DNA of 64,000 nt from Strongylocentrotus purpuratus (GCF_000002235.5 NW_022145615.1:12923731-12987730); one strand, 5' to 3'. Shown: positions 34,171 to 46,763, counted from the stretch's first letter. A program made the numbers and translations. Notes: generated from the sequence alone by a model not told the origin.

Positions 34171-34900
34171 AATTTATGGAATGCTTATTGCTGCAGGGGA
34201 AAACTTACGCCGACTAAATTCAATCAGTAATATTCAGCAAAAGACAATATTAGGATTGAACTTATAAATCCTATATTAGTTACGTATAATAGAATAGATA
34301 GATAAATGGCATCTCTAAAGAAATACAACCCCTCCCCTTTGGAGAATGGAAGAGTCCTGGAAGGAGAAACGAAGGAAGAGAGTGCCGGTGATGGCATGTC
34401 ATGTGTCAGTTCACACGCTGACACCAATTTCACCACAAGCAACTGTTTTCTTCTCTTTTTATTATTCTCGGTGAGCTTATTCTCGTTTCTATTTTATATC
34501 AGATTATTAGTTGTACACGTAATGTTTATAATGATTGGTTTGTATCACTCTCTTGATACTATTATATTCCATTCTAGGAATAAATGGACTGTTAGGAATG
34601 AGATATGTACACAACGTTGTGACAGCGAATGTGTATCCAAGAGTTAATTGGAAGAGTGTGTTAATGCTGATTTGCTTTAGTGTTATTAAACTGTATAATG
34701 AATTAATGAGTTTTGCAAGTATGTCCTATTTCAATGTTCTACTATTATACTTAAGAACGTATAACATCGGTAGAAGAATACGATTATGTTTATGATATGA
34801 ATAAACGCCTCATGAAATAGTAGTGTGTGTCGATACCCATTTCACAACTAGGGTGTGTGAACAAGCCTGTAGCTACTTACATGGACTTACTGTACCGAAG
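34170..34900. repeat. Module M, first of three copies
   Basis: The block (from gcaaatttatggaatgc to cgaagtgtaa) recurs at 43,585-44,370 and, more decayed, at 47,030-47,600. It carries a short frame starting MASLKKYNPSPLENGRV that is also open in the second copy but shifted and stopped later. It also carries a polypyrimidine stretch ending tattattctcg, or ctag in other copies. A small exon is conceivable, but evidence is weak. Confidence 0.55.
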
Positions 34901-35233
34901 TGTAAACACGGTAGTTGTTTATAAATGTGAACAGGACCTTTATTCGAAGAGAGGGACTATGTGGTCCCTCTGACTGATTATAAGCTATATATAAACGATG
35001 TGGTCAAGCAAGGAAGAGGATTTGATTTCGAGGAATGGATTTTCATATGAGTTGAGTTGAGTTGAGTTCATTTTTTATTATCCAAAAGTTCAAACACAGT
35101 AATATAACAATAATAACATTACTAAATGTATGTTTAACAAATATCTCAAATGAATAATAGGGACCAGAAAGTAGCATAAAATGATAATCATGTCTGGTAC
35201 CTTTAAAGTACAGTACCTTAACATTTAACAATT

Positions 35234-35283
<50 letters not shown>

Positions 35284-35780
35284 TACCACAGGTACAACTT
35301 CAGCTACATACTTATTCTATGTATCTAACATAATACATGTTTGTGTGTTTAGTACAAAGCCTAAACTGGTATAAATAGACATACCGTATCAGAATAATCA
35401 TATAGATTTATGCAAGACAATTTTGTAATATTGTCGCAACTGTAAACTGTCTCTGGCATGAATGCACGACATATTGTGTGTCATTGAGAAGGACATGGTA
35501 GCCTTAGAAGAAAAGGGATTTACATTTTTTAACACTTTGCCGTCAAAAATGGCGTGCGGTATTTAAAAACAGTATTGAATCTTTAGCTGCAATATTTCAT
35601 TGGTGTCTTTTCCCTATTTGGAGGAAGATAATAATGAATCTATTAAGACCAGTTTAATTGTCTTATAGCAGACAAGAATCACACAGATCCAAGAATACCA
35701 AGATGGCGTCGAGAATGACAGCACAATCCGTCAAATACTCAAAGAGAGTTATTAATCATATAACAAAGAAATAATGTCAA
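34901..35780. other. Extra ~900 bp in copy A, including (TA)n and a GTTGA-repeat opening
   Basis: Copy B skips this part (aacaggat at about 44,398 joins directly to the ataatgtctttc block). It contains gttgagttgagttgagttc at 35,049, a dispersed-repeat opening, and a TA microsatellite at about 35,236-35,280. No gene is seen. Confidence 0.5.
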
Positions 35781-35781
35781 T

Positions 35782-35903
35782 AGTTTAAACATATTTGTGG
35801 CTTACACCCGCTGGTTCCAAGATTTTTTCTGACTTGTTTTTCAATTACAGATTGATCAATCGATCTTATTTACTGGGTGTAAGCCACAAATATGTTTAAA
35901 CTA
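35782..35903. mobile_element. ~120-bp hairpin MITE with perfect 28-bp TIRs
   Basis: The left arm begins AGTTTAAACATATTTGTGGC and continues TTACACCC; the right arm is its exact reverse complement ending GTTTAAACT. About 60 bp lie between. The host phrase aagaaataatgtc occurs on both sides, while copy B has it once (about 44,407-44,418), so this is a clean insertion absent from copy B. Its perfect arms suggest youth. Confidence 0.85.
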
Positions 35904-37089
35904 AGAAATAATGTCTTTCGTAATTTCTTAAAATGTGAGTTTATACATATACAAATGTAATTTATTAACTTTGGTAGCCTTATGTTTCGCATGTTAATTT
36001 TTAACATGGGAAATGTCAGACTTATCAATGATTATTGGTATTTATGCAGTTTGTTGGATGATCGATAAATAATGTCAACAAAATAAACAGATGGTGACAC
36101 TATTCTTTGACCAAAACAAAAAAAACACGAAAAAACAACAACATAGTGTTATCATTATTACGCTAATGCCTTTTATAATGATGTTTGGGTATTTTGACAA
36201 GAAAAACTACATTTTTAATCTGTGCACAATCAATAGTCCTTTGCGGGACAATGTTTAGACGTATATTATAGGAATACCTAGTGAGGGTAACGTTGTAATG
36301 AATGTATACTTTATTTTATTCATTATTTTTGTATTTGATATTTTTAGATGAAAAGCGAAATGTTAATTGCCATCAATTATAGTTTCACATTACATGATTA
36401 TTGCATGGTAATCTTGGTAATTCAAATGTGAAGTATCGTATGTGATATTCCGAGCATTTATTTTGTTTGTCTCTTTTCCGCTGTTCGACCTCTATACATT
36501 GATTTAAGTCTTGACATTATCTGCAGCTGAAATCTATTCTACTGCAACGAACTTACTATTAAAATTATTATTATTTTCTTAAGTCTTTTCTTAATTTCAT
36601 AGTCACAATTGCTACTAGGACTTATTATACAATATTTTAACAGGGACAACTTTTTTTTTTTGGGGGGGGACGGGGTATGTATTGGCTATGAAGTCATTTT
36701 TTGAAACATTTCCGCCCCCTTTCCGTTCTTTTTTTCCCTCAAATCCTGCAAGCATATTCTTGGTGGCCAAACGCAGGGCATTTCGAAGCCGGATTAAAAA
36801 AAAAATATGTCAAGGGGATCATTATAGACTCCATTTAATGCCCTGCATGATGATATTAGTATGAAAAGCCATTTGTGCCACAACGCGATCGATCGTGTTT
36901 TTGACGTTTTCTTCATTCACTCAAATCCCATTCGTTTTGCACGCAGAGCTTTCGAGCTCGATCTAGGTCCCTTCCTTGATCTCAATTTCTTTCAAACTTT
37001 GTAGGCATAATTTCCGTTAGCCAATTAAGGTCACCTGATTTTTCGTTTTCCGAAATCACTCTCGCGTGACCGTACAACCGCCATTTTGT
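35904..37089. other. Shared middle of copy A; no gene
   Basis: The first half (to about 36,470) matches 44,405-45,000 of copy B. A T9/G8 junction at about 36,650-36,668 opens a G-rich dispersed-element end running to roughly 36,800. The rest to 37,089 (aaatcactctcgcgtgacc and similar) is not recognised. Confidence 0.45.
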
Positions 37090-37300
37090 CCTTTGGGGCC
37101 GCTTTTGCGGCACTATCCGAGATGCTACAGACTTCTAACAAATTGCTCTAGATAGTCCGAGAGATGCTCTTTCGTCTGACAATGCATGCATATCGTTCTA
37201 ATATGATTGAAGTTCTAGTTGATACTCCGGAAGTTCTGATCATGTAGTCTGCTGGATTTTATTCATTCATTCCAGGTTTATACAAAGTTAATGTGCAGTT
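37090..37300 (-). mobile_element. Fossil LTR-retrotransposon scrap (Ty3/Gypsy RNase H region), copy A
   Basis: This DNA is the copy A counterpart of 45,530-45,740, where the family is recognisable. It is broken and too short for finer placement. It predates the duplication because both copies have it at the same position. Confidence 0.45.
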
Positions 37301-37778
37301 GTATAGCATCATGCAGTCCTACGCGTTTAGTCTCCCTCTTTGGATTCTGGCCTACATTCGCTTCGCTTGCTCGCAAATAAAATAATGTTAATAAATATTG
37401 GACCATGTAAAGCGAGAAACAAACAACGAAATCATCACTGATAATCTAATCACAATGTGGGGTTATGAGAGCCTACCAATGTCTAAAAATTGTATATTTT
37501 CGCTGTGATGTTTCCCTTCATAACGATTCCCCTTTTTTCTTTCTAGAAATTGCCTTTAGTTGTTGCCCCTCCCCCTCCACTTTGAAAGACGCCTAGCTCA
37601 CCGCCCCTGCAGGTATACAATGCCGGTGCTCCCATGGAACGTGTAGCAATGGGTGCGATGGGGCCATGTCCTTGATGTCCTGAGCGATGTGACATCTGAC
37701 TATTTCCACACATGGATAATGTTCTCTATTATTTCTTCCTTTTCTCCCTATATAGAATATCTTGCTCGTGCATCGACC

Positions 37779-38342
37779 ATGCCTAAAGCGAGTAAGAAAA
37801 GCGATATCTGGATGAGATGTCCGCAATGTGTTCGACAATTCAATGCAGTGGAGGACCTGCAAGACCACGTTCAAAATTCACATCCCCCTCAGAAAGAGTG
37901 GGCTTGCCCCAAATGCAACTATACCGCCGATCGCCAAAGTCACGTCACAAAACATGACCGTAGAGTACATAAGGAGAGACAGAGTCCTAGTAGTAAATCA
38001 ACTTCAGAGATGACAACTCCCATTCGTCCAGCAGTACAACGCACAAATACTCCAGTACCTGGAAATGCAGAAAAGGAGAAAGGGCAACAGGAAGCTCGGT
38101 CGGAGACACCCTTGTCCACAAGTACGCATTCACGTCCTGTGCTGTCCACTGGCACTGCTGAGGATTTCACCGGTCCAGCCGCTCGTTCAGTGATAGCGAA
38201 TGCGAAAGAGGAGGTTGCACAGAGGTTGAAATTAACCAGACGTTCTGAGAAAAGAAAGAGTCAACCCTACCGTCAAGTGGTTGAAACAGTTGTCTTCCCT
38301 GATGGCAAGGTGTTCAAAACTGAGACCAAGGAGTGGATATAA
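37779..38342 (+). CDS. Two-finger C2H2 protein, copy A
   Basis: I chose the start MPKASKK (37,779) because it aligns with the copy B start; an upstream in-frame ATG at 37,653 is not conserved. The 187-residue product has two C2H2 fingers with textbook C-x2-C-x12-H-x4-H spacing: CPQC...H-VQNS-H and CPKC...H-DRRV-H, joined by PPQKEWA. A Ser/Thr/Pro-rich middle follows (TTPIRPAVQRT, PVPGNAEKEKG). The C-terminal block is conserved: TGPAARSVIANAKEE and YRQVVETVVFPDGKVFKTET. Nucleic-acid binding is likely; the target is unknown. A tatatag acceptor-like signal sits about 20 bp before the start, so a 5' exon may exist. All length differences from copy B are multiples of three, which suggests the frame was selected. 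Confidence 0.75.
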   Translation: MPKASKKSDIWMRCPQCVRQFNAVEDLQDHVQNSHPPQKEWACPKCNYTADRQSHVTKHDRRVHKERQSPSSKSTSEMTTPIRPAVQRTNTPVPGNAEKEKGQQEARSETPLSTSTHSRPVLSTGTAEDFTGPAARSVIANAKEEVAQRLKLTRRSEKRKSQPYRQVVETVVFPDGKVFKTETKEWI

Positions 38343-38872
38343 GACAGGACTTTGTACAGCTAGTTTTGTGAATTCGATTTTTGTATTGTTGTTGTTAAAG
38401 GTCTGCACGGTACCGTAGCTTGTAGTTGATATTTCACCATGTTTTTTCTCCTGAAAGCAGGCGTTGTATATAGTGTGATCAGGCCCAAAAGATTCGATTG
38501 TTTTGTTGATAAATAATGCCCCCTCCCCCCGATGTTATAGAAACCACAGAGAGCACTTTCTTTCAGCAGGGAAATAATATTTTACTTTTGCGGGTTTTAC
38601 TCCAGCTAGGGAGTTTATTTTGGAGTTTAAAGAGAACCTAGAATAGGGGATTAATGCTTTCACCATTAGTAGGTCCATGCTTTCACTATGCTTCCTGTAA
38701 TTTTAATGCAGTTATTTATAGTTGTTTATTAAATCTTAAGTCTATTTTCAGACGATTCAAACAATCATTACATATATTTATTTGTCCTTGTGGGTTTTTG
38801 AGAGAACATAAAACTGCTATAGTTCAATATTTGCATAGAGTTTTATCTTGACTTAAGTATTATGTTTTGCGC
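38343..38872 (+). other. 3' region of the copy A zinc-finger gene
   Basis: Positions to about 38,500 match 46,795-46,960 of copy B (ggactttgtacagctagttttgt, then gaaagcaggcgttgta and gtgatcaggcccaaaagatt) and probably form the 3' UTR. No polyadenylation signal stands out. The remaining sequence to 38,872 is specific to copy A. Confidence 0.45.
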
Positions 38873-39005
38873 AGTGGCGGATCCAGGGGGGGGGGGGGGG
38901 CCGGGGGATTTTTACCTTTTTTGGGAGTTGGGCCCCCCCCCCTGGCGCTCAAGGGGGGGGGGGTGCAAATTGAATTTTTTTTTGAGGATCCAAAAAAAAA
39001 AATGT
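38873..39005. mobile_element. G-run hAT-like MITE end
   Basis: CAGTGGCGGATCCAGGGGG followed by G runs, C runs and an ATCC-A11 stretch is the same style as 6815-6969. Copy B has none at the matching site (about 48,410). The right end is not clear. Confidence 0.55.
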
Positions 39006-39779
39006 GCTCAGGTTTTATTATTAGAGAAGATCTAGCGCATGCAGATTGATATGTTATGGCTTTATCGTTCTATTAAACCGAAGCATGAAAATGTGTTCGT
39101 GGTCGTCATTTCTATATATTGATTACTTTAGTTATGATTATTCTTACTTATTGAGATGATATTAAGATCGAGCAATAGAAGTCATTCTACATGTTGACAC
39201 CAATTTCACCACAAGCAACTGTTTTTGTCTCTTCATTTTTATTATTCTAGCTCCCCTGTACCCTGATAGGGGCGTTACAATAAGTAAGATCGAGAAATCA
39301 CATTTAAACAAAAATGTTGCTAGAATTCGATGTTTTATTTCATGTGCTGAGAAATGCTAACCTTGTAAATGCTTTAATATTGATGCGATCGAGGATATTA
39401 CAATCTTAGCAGGGGGCAGTGTAGCGCCTCAACATTTTGGCCGTGGAGCAGGGGCGGCGGAGCGTCTTTCAAAGTGGGCGGGGGGGGGGGGCAACAAGGA
39501 AAAAAGGCACTTTCTGGAAAAGAAGGAGCACCTACAAAGGGATACCTCAGAACGAAAATATATAATTTGTATACATTGGTTATTTGGTAGTCCCTCATAC
39601 CCCTACATTGGGATTAGATTATCAGGAATGAATTCATTGTTTGTTTCTCTCATTACATATGGTTTAAGATACTGCTTTTATCGGTTAGGTGCCATGGTCT
39701 CAATGTTTTATCTGCGAGGGAGCTCATATCTCCAAGCCCACAACATTAAATAAATATTTAATTCTTCCTTCTATCCTCT

Positions 39780-42700
39780 CATTTTTCTTAGAATAACACA
39801 CCTATGATAACTCCATTATCAAAGGCGCGCGTAGAGAGGCACATCGACAGAACCACGCGATGTTACAAAGAAAACACGTTATACATTCAATGGATGTCAA
39901 GAAAAAACTTTCGGTAAAAGTTTTCCAAGCAATAATGAACAGCATGACGCTGGTCAAGCGTTACAGTAGTCGTGAGTCAGAGTTCTTGGAAAACGAACCC
40001 TATAAATGCCCACAAATAGTGTAGGAAAGGATGAATGTGGAGAAAAGTAAGCATACACCGGCCAGATACATTTCCAAGAAAAAACACAGTTTTGTTACCT
40101 GTTCCTTCCAGCTGGTAGGAAGTGACATTTTCAACCAATCAGGTTCAAGTTGCATCATGAGTGACCAGACACCAGCCAATAGCTTCTGATGGGGTGTAAA
40201 CTCCAAAACTATTCCTAAGAATTAATACTAATCGCCCAAAATCTTGACCATTAGGTCTGTGGGGGAGGGGGGAATTGTTATTATATTCCCCTAGAATTTC
40301 ATTTGCAATTCAGAAGCTGTTGCAAACCGAATGGGAAACTACTTGTATTAGTAATACACAAAGTATTACAAGTTGTTCGTCAGAATACTATAATCAGCTC
40401 TTTGTGAATACAAGAAAGGTGGTGTAGAGGAGAATATGATAGTCCAGGTCTAGTGATTCCACAGTGGAGAAATTGGAATCAGTGTAAATCTATAAACACC
40501 AACGACAAGTTATGAGTACTCGTTATATTTAATCTTACTGATGGCTAAAAGTTATGTACAGGTATTATGATTGTGTTATTACATGTTTTATATGTATTTT
40601 GATGTGCTATTGTATAACTGTTGTATTGCTTTAACCAAGTGTGTTTATGGTCACATGTCAAATAGAAAATTCCGAATTATTGTACACTCTAAAATCATGA
40701 CGACGTAAAATAACTGAATTTTTGGAAAAAGATGTTATTAATTATGAATACTAGGTACACAAGATGGTACATAATGTATTGATAATTAATATGTAATTAT
40801 AGATTGAACAAATTACTAGAAATAGTTTAAATTTATATCAAATTTGGGAGGGTGTTTAGAATTTATGTAGCTGTACTGTAGCTGAAACTGAGGGACAGGA
40901 CGGAACCATTGGTCCAGGTCTATCCAGCGACAGGGGCTGGCGTCAGACAGTCAAGTCGTCGTCAGTATACTCTAGAAGCAGGAGATACCCACACTACAGA
41001 CAGAGCTAAGGATCTACATTAATTGTTGAATTGTATTAATATTTTGTTTAAGTCTCATATGTTTGTAATTTGTTTGTATATTCTCTTGCGACTATATTTT
41101 TGAATATGTTACATTAATAAAGGTTATTTCAACTGAATTATCTGTGTGAATTAGTTTTCTGTTTGCAAGGTAACCAAATTCCTAGTGGCAGTACCAAAAA
41201 AAAAGCAATAGATCCCAGCCGCAAGGTGTGCGAGATTTCAGACCTTGTGACAATAATACTGTATACAAATACACGTAACAAAGGATACATACGTCAGAGG
41301 TAAAAAAGCGCCAGGTTATGTGCGAAGTAATCAATATTATGATGAATTTGGGAATTCCCATGGAATATATTTTTGTATATCAATCTACATCTCATTAAAC
41401 AATTGGTGATCGTATATTCTGATTTAGTCTTCATAAAGCTCAGCTAGAATTATTCAGCCTTCAAACAAATGGGAAGAGAGGAACGTCTTGTTCACTCTTA
41501 AAAATAACGGATACAAAGAAAGTTCTTGACCACCCTGTTTCTAATTTGCAAAGGCGGAGACATTTTGTTAACCTTTGCAATTTTTTTTTAAAGGGCAGAA
41601 ATTGAAAACTTCGATAAAGCTACACACTATTGTTTTTTATTTTCAGTCCACCATTGCTGTATTCTTTTTTGGCAGAGGCAGAAGATGTGTCTCCGCCTTT
41701 TGCAAAAATTCAACAACATTAACAACAAAAATGAAGAAACGACAGAGACGGGGAAATTTAAAAGCTAGGCACATAATATTCTCTCATTTTCATTTCTCGT
41801 ATTTGTGAAGGTTAGTTTCCAAGAGGGATTTTAAACACGCCAACCTTGCCGTATATAAGGTAGGAGTTTCCTTTCAGGGTATCGACAGAACCCTGTATTC
41901 GGAATCTTCTATGTGATTTTACCAGGCAAACACACTTTAGTAATTAAAGCAATACCACACTATATACTTAGCACATTAAAATACATACTACAGGTATAAT
42001 TACGCAATCACGATACATAACTTATAGCCATCAGTAATTTGTACTCGTTGGTGTTCACAGATTTACACTAATATCAATTTCTCCAATGTGGAATCACAAG
42101 ACCTGGAATATCAGCTTGTTCTCTACAACACCAACTGTTATTGGCTTGTGCCTGGTCACTCATTCTGCAACTTGAACCTGATTGGTTGAAACTTTCACTT
42201 CCTACCAGCCGGAAGGACCAGGTAACAAAACTGTGTTTCTTCTTGAAAATGTATGACCGGTGGATAGATACTTTTCTTCCCATTCATCCTTTCTTTCACA
42301 TTCTGCTTTCTTATCAGGGATAATTCCAAAAAATCTTACTCGTGACTACTGTAAATTTTGACCAGAATCATAATTTTCATTATTACTTGGACATTTTTTT
42401 ACCGAAAGTTTTCGTCTTCTTTTCGTGAAATTTATCATTGCTTTTGCAACGTTCTACCTCAAGACAATCCTACAAACAAAGAACATAATGTAAGTGTACG
42501 TGACATATTAATAAATCATTATAATCATAAACCTGAATACAAACAAATTACAAAATCTCTATGCGATACGCATGTGTTTACAAAAATAAAAATGCATTTT
42601 GCATGGCATACAATAAATAGTATTTATTCAAAGTCATCTCGTGACACCCATTGCGGAATGTAATTTTTTTCTTTGCAATGTCGTGTGGTACTTGTGTTTT

Positions 42701-43060
42701 CATAGCAGATATGGTGCCTCTGTCAATATGCCTCTCTACGTAAGACTATGATAACGGAGTTATGTGTGTTATTCTTTTAAAAAAAGAGACGAAAGAAGGA
42801 AGAGGGAAAAATATTTACGGAAGACCAATAAGATATCCAATGTTATGGGCCTGAAGGTGTGAGTCTGTAGAATCCTAGATATAATACTACGTGTGCCCCC
42901 TCCATAGAATAAAAATAAAATGAATAATGAAAGAAAGAAATACAATGTCTGGTCTCGCTGCTCCGTTATCATAAGCGCTATCATAATATCACACGACATT
43001 ACAAAGAAAATGAATATCACACAATCGTTTGCAAATATACGTAACAAACGATATAGACGT
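39780..43060. mobile_element. Foldback element, copy B
   Basis: The left arm (39,780-40,270) opposes the right arm (42,110-43,060). Ends are aataacacacctatgataac and its inverted counterpart near 42,765. The island at 40,850-41,010 and its AATAAAGGTTATTTCAA tail match copy A. As in copy A, ggcggagacatt (41,554) opposes atgtgtctccgcc (41,686). No transposase. Confidence 0.75.
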
Positions 43061-45529
43061 CGAAAAAAAAGGACAGGTGATGATTAGTCGTGTTCACACG
43101 CTGGCAATTTTGTTCAGCGCAAAGGTCGTGTTTAGATCTAGTCGCCGTAAGTATGGTATGAGCGGCGTAAAGGTCTGTGTAGTGACCGTCTGAACGTTAG
43201 TCGTGTTAGCTACACAAAACTTTACGCCGACTGATTTACACCTGGATTTTTCCAGGAGTAACGCGTTAACATGACTAAAGAGGTGACGTAAGGTGACCGT
43301 GTGGATGCTCTCGCTTGATACTCGGAGTCTATGTGACTTTTCACAAGGGTTCGAATGACCTAACATTTAAAACTTCCGGGGTCAAACCAACAGTGTTTAC
43401 CACATGCGAGTTTTTCGATGCCTTTAGAGTGATTTTCATGGTTTAGGAATATGTTTATTTACAATCGAAAATGAAAATTATATTTCGTGTGGCTTAGATG
43501 CGGAGGTCGACTAGTGCGGGCGTCACAACTTCCAGAAGTTACGCTGAGTAAGACTAGGTCAATGGAAGGTCGTGTTAACTTAACCGTGGCAAATTTATGG
43601 AATGCGTATTGCTGCAGGGAAAAAAATACGCCGACTATTTTTAATTGGTAATATTCAGCAAAAGACAAGATTAAGATTGAACTTTTAAATATATCGGTTA
43701 CGTATAATAGAATAGATGGCTAAAATGGCATCTCTTAAAAAATACAACCCCTCCCCTTTGGAGAATGGAAGAGTCATGGAAGGAGAAACAAAGGGAGAGA
43801 GTGCCGGTGATGCCATGTGTCAATTCACATGCTGACATCAATTTCACTACAGGCAACCAGTTTTCTTCTCTTTTTATTATTCTAGGTGAGCTTATTCTCG
43901 TTTCTATTTTATATCAGATTATTAGCTGTATACATGTAATTGTTATCATGAATGTTATGTAGGCGATCACCCTCTTGATACTAGTATATTCCATTTTAGG
44001 AATAAATGAACTGTTAGGAATGAGATATTTACACAACTTTGTGACTGCGAATGTGTATCCACTGGAGTTGGATGAGTGTGTTGATGCTGATTTGCTTTAG
44101 TGCTCAGATACATAAATCGCCGGTATATTGGCTTAAAACAGTGTAATTAATTGATGAGTTTGCAAGGATATAAGTGTGTACTATTTCAATGTTCTGCTAT
44201 CATATTTTAGAAGGTATAGAATCGGTAGAAGAATAGGAATATGTTTATGATATGAATGAACAACTCATGAAATGGTAGTGTGTGTGTGTGGATACCAATT
44301 TTACAACTAGGGTGCGGGAACAAGCCTGTAGCCACTTGCATAGACTTACTGTACCGAAGTGTAAGCACGGTACCTAAGTTTTTGGTAAATGTGAACAGGA
44401 TATTATATTACGAAAAATAATGTCTTTCATCATTTCTTAAAATGTGAGTTTATACATATAAAATATAATTTATAGCTTTGGTAGCCTTATGTTTCGCATG
44501 TTAATTTTAACATGGGAAATGTCAGACTTATCAATGATTATTGGTATTCAGTTTGTTGGATGATCTATAGATATTGTAAACAAAATAAACAGATGGTGAC
44601 ACTATTCTTTAACCAAAAAAAAAAAGAAAAAAAAAGAAAAAAGAGAAAGTTACCATTAACAGTTTTTTTGACGACAAAAACTACATTTTGACTCTGTGCA
44701 CAATTCAATTTGCCCATATTCTTTTGCGAGACGATGTTTAGACGTGTAGTTTAGGAATTACTTATTAGGGGGTTACAAAAAAAAAAAAAAAAAAGTATGT
44801 TAAAAACGTTGGCATGAATGTATACTTTATTTCATCATTATTTTTGTATCAGTAATATTTTTATGATGAAAAGCGAAATTTTGATAGCCATCAATTACAG
44901 TTTCACATTACGTGATTATTGCATAGTAATCTGAGGTTAGTCACACGCAAAATATCATTAAATATATGATATTTCGAGCATTTATTTTGTTTGTCTCTTT
45001 TCCTATGTTCTATATACAATGTTGGTCATAATGGTGGAATAATAATTTTTACCCCAATTTATTGAATGATTTTGACAATGATTTAGACAATGATTTATTC
45101 CTAATTGAATGACGATTGGGGAGTGTTTGTTTTGCGTGACTGCTAAATCATGTGTGTGCTACTATGCTAATCAACTAGGGGACCTACGTCCTTAGTCATA
45201 ACTGACAGTAATGGGAATTAATGCCTCATAAAAGAGCACTAATATAGCACATCAACACGGTTTTGATCCTGGGGGCTCACAGTAACGAGGCCATTGCTTA
45301 GCCAATGACTCACGACTGCACGCAGCGTGCACCAGGATACGTCGACGCCCCCACAAAAGCAAAAAAAAACAAAGAAAATGCAATAAATTTTTAATAATTC
45401 ATTGCAGTTTCCCCCAGTCCCCAACAAGAAACATTTCTCTGTAGGGCCATGCATTATGGTTTAAGGCATGCCCACATAGAACATTTGTTTATGTTGGGGG
45501 TCGGGGCAAAATGCAATGAATTATTATTT
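43061..45529. other. Shared middle of copy B, including module M second copy
   Basis: It holds the unoccupied insertion target at 43,298-43,305, module M at 43,585-44,370, and the 44,405-45,000 block matching copy A. Poly(A) tracts lie near 44,615-44,645 and 44,778-44,795. From 45,000 to 45,529 no counterpart in copy A and no gene was recognised. Confidence 0.5.
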
Positions 45530-45845
45530 TGTCTTTTTGGGCCGTTTTGCGGCATCACTATCCTAGATACTACAGATTCCTAACAAATTGCTCTAGATAG
45601 TCCGAGAGATGCTCTTTCGTCTGTCAATGCATGCATATCTTTCTAATATGATTGCAGTTCTATTTTTATACTTCGGATATCTGCTCAGGTAGTCTGCTGG
45701 ATTTTCATCCGTTCCAGGTTTATACACAAAATTAATGTTTGGATTTGGATCTTTGGATTCTGGCTTACATTTGCTTCGCTTTCTAGCAAATAAATGTAAA
45801 TAAATATTGGACCATGTAAAGAGAGAAACAAACAGCGAAATCATT
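45530..45845 (-). mobile_element. Fossil LTR-retrotransposon scrap (Ty3/Gypsy RNase H tail)
   Basis: A minus-strand frame contains FVYKPGTDENPADYLSRYP, the well-known segment at the end of Ty3/Gypsy RNase H domains. Nothing else of the element is recognisable here; it is a broken remnant older than the 10-kb duplication, since copy A has the same piece. Confidence 0.65.
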
Positions 45846-46208
45846 TTTTTATAATCTAGTCACAATATAATGGTATAAAGAGCCACCAATATCTAAACAT
45901 TGTATATTTTCGCTTGAGGTTTCCCTTTGTAACGGTGCCTTTTTTTCTTCAGAAAGCGCCTTGTTTTGATGGTGCCCCCAATACTATGAAAGATGCTCCA
46001 CCGCCCTTGCAGGTATACAATATCTGTGCTTTCATGGAACGTGTAGCAATTAATGTAATGGTGCCATTTTATGTCCTTACTATCCTGAGCGATGTGACAT
46101 CTGACTATATGCATACCTCATTTTCACATATGGATAAGGTTCTCTATTGCTTTTTCTCTCCCCCCCCCCCCCCCCCTATTACAGGAATATCCGACTCGTG
46201 CATCGATC

Positions 46209-46763
46209 ATGCCTAAAGTAGGTACAAAAGGTGATTTCTGGATGAGATGTACGCAATGTAGTTACCAATTCAATGCAATGCAGGAGCTGAAAGACCACCT
46301 TAACAATTGCCATCCTCCTCGGAAAGAGTGGGCTTGCAACAAATGCTCCTATACCAGCGATCGCCAATGTCACGTCACAAATCATATCCGTAGGGTACAT
46401 CCGGAGAAACAGATTCCTATGATGACAACACCCATTCGTCCAGCAGCTGTACAACGCACAAAATATGCTCCAGTGCCTGGAAATGCAGAAAAGGAGAAAG
46501 GACAAGTGAAACCTCGGCCAAAGACACCCTTGTCCCCAAGTACGCATTCACGTCCTGTGCCCTCCACTGCCACTGCTGAGCAATTCACTGGTCCTACCGC
46601 TCGTTCAGTGATAGCGGGTGCGAAAGAGGAGATTGCGCAGAAGGGGTTAAAAACTAAACGATTAGAGAGAAAAACTGGTCTCCACTACCGTCGTGTCACT
46701 GAAACAATTATCTTACCTGATGGCAAGATGTTCAAAGTTGAGACCGAGGACTGGGATAATTAA
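46209..46763 (+). CDS. Two-finger C2H2 protein, copy B
   Basis: 184 residues from MPKVGTKGD. Fingers are CTQC...H-LNNC-H and CNKC...H-IRRV-H with the same C-x2-C-x12-H-x4-H spacing, joined by PPRKEWA. The tail keeps PVPGNAEKEKGQ, the TGPTARSVIAGAKEE block and ETIILPDGKMFKVETEDW. About two thirds of residues match copy A by eye. A CTATTACAG acceptor-like site lies about 25 bp upstream, after a C16-type run, so an upstream exon is possible. I do not recognise the family beyond the fingers. Confidence 0.75.
   Translation: MPKVGTKGDFWMRCTQCSYQFNAMQELKDHLNNCHPPRKEWACNKCSYTSDRQCHVTNHIRRVHPEKQIPMMTTPIRPAAVQRTKYAPVPGNAEKEKGQVKPRPKTPLSPSTHSRPVPSTATAEQFTGPTARSVIAGAKEEIAQKGLKTKRLERKTGLHYRRVTETIILPDGKMFKVETEDWDN

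Larger units (their letters stand above)
16680..39715. repeat. Copy A of a tandemly duplicated ~10-kb unit
   Basis: Copy A matches copy B (39,720-50,190) in the same order and orientation. Matching blocks are 16,680-20,620 with 39,780-42,775; 20,620-21,115 plus 33,330-33,480 with 42,775-43,490; 34,170-34,900 with 43,585-44,395; 35,900-36,470 with 44,405-45,000; 37,090-38,500 with 45,530-46,965; and 39,010-39,715 with 48,410-50,190. Without its 12.2-kb insertion, copy A is about 10.8 kb. Divergence with many indels indicates an old duplication. Confidence 0.85.
37340..39715 (+). mobile_element. Inverted-repeat-bounded module carrying a C2H2 gene, copy A
   Basis: The left repeat (37,340-37,615) and right repeat (39,430-39,715) are inverted copies of about 280 bp. 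Shared text includes gagaaacaaacaa, gataatctaatc-caatgt, tatattttcg, a gttgcccc-ccc block, and cactttgaaagacgc. The pair encloses the zinc-finger gene. Copy B repeats the layout at 45,740-46,015 and 49,870-50,190. The layout is that of a DNA transposon with a passenger gene, but no transposase is seen and target duplications could not be fixed. Confidence 0.65.

Noticed and set aside
37653-37778. 42-residue N-terminal extension of the copy A zinc-finger protein
   Set aside because: It is not conserved in copy B, whose frame starts at the matching MPK methionine. The extension overlaps likely intron or leader sequence.
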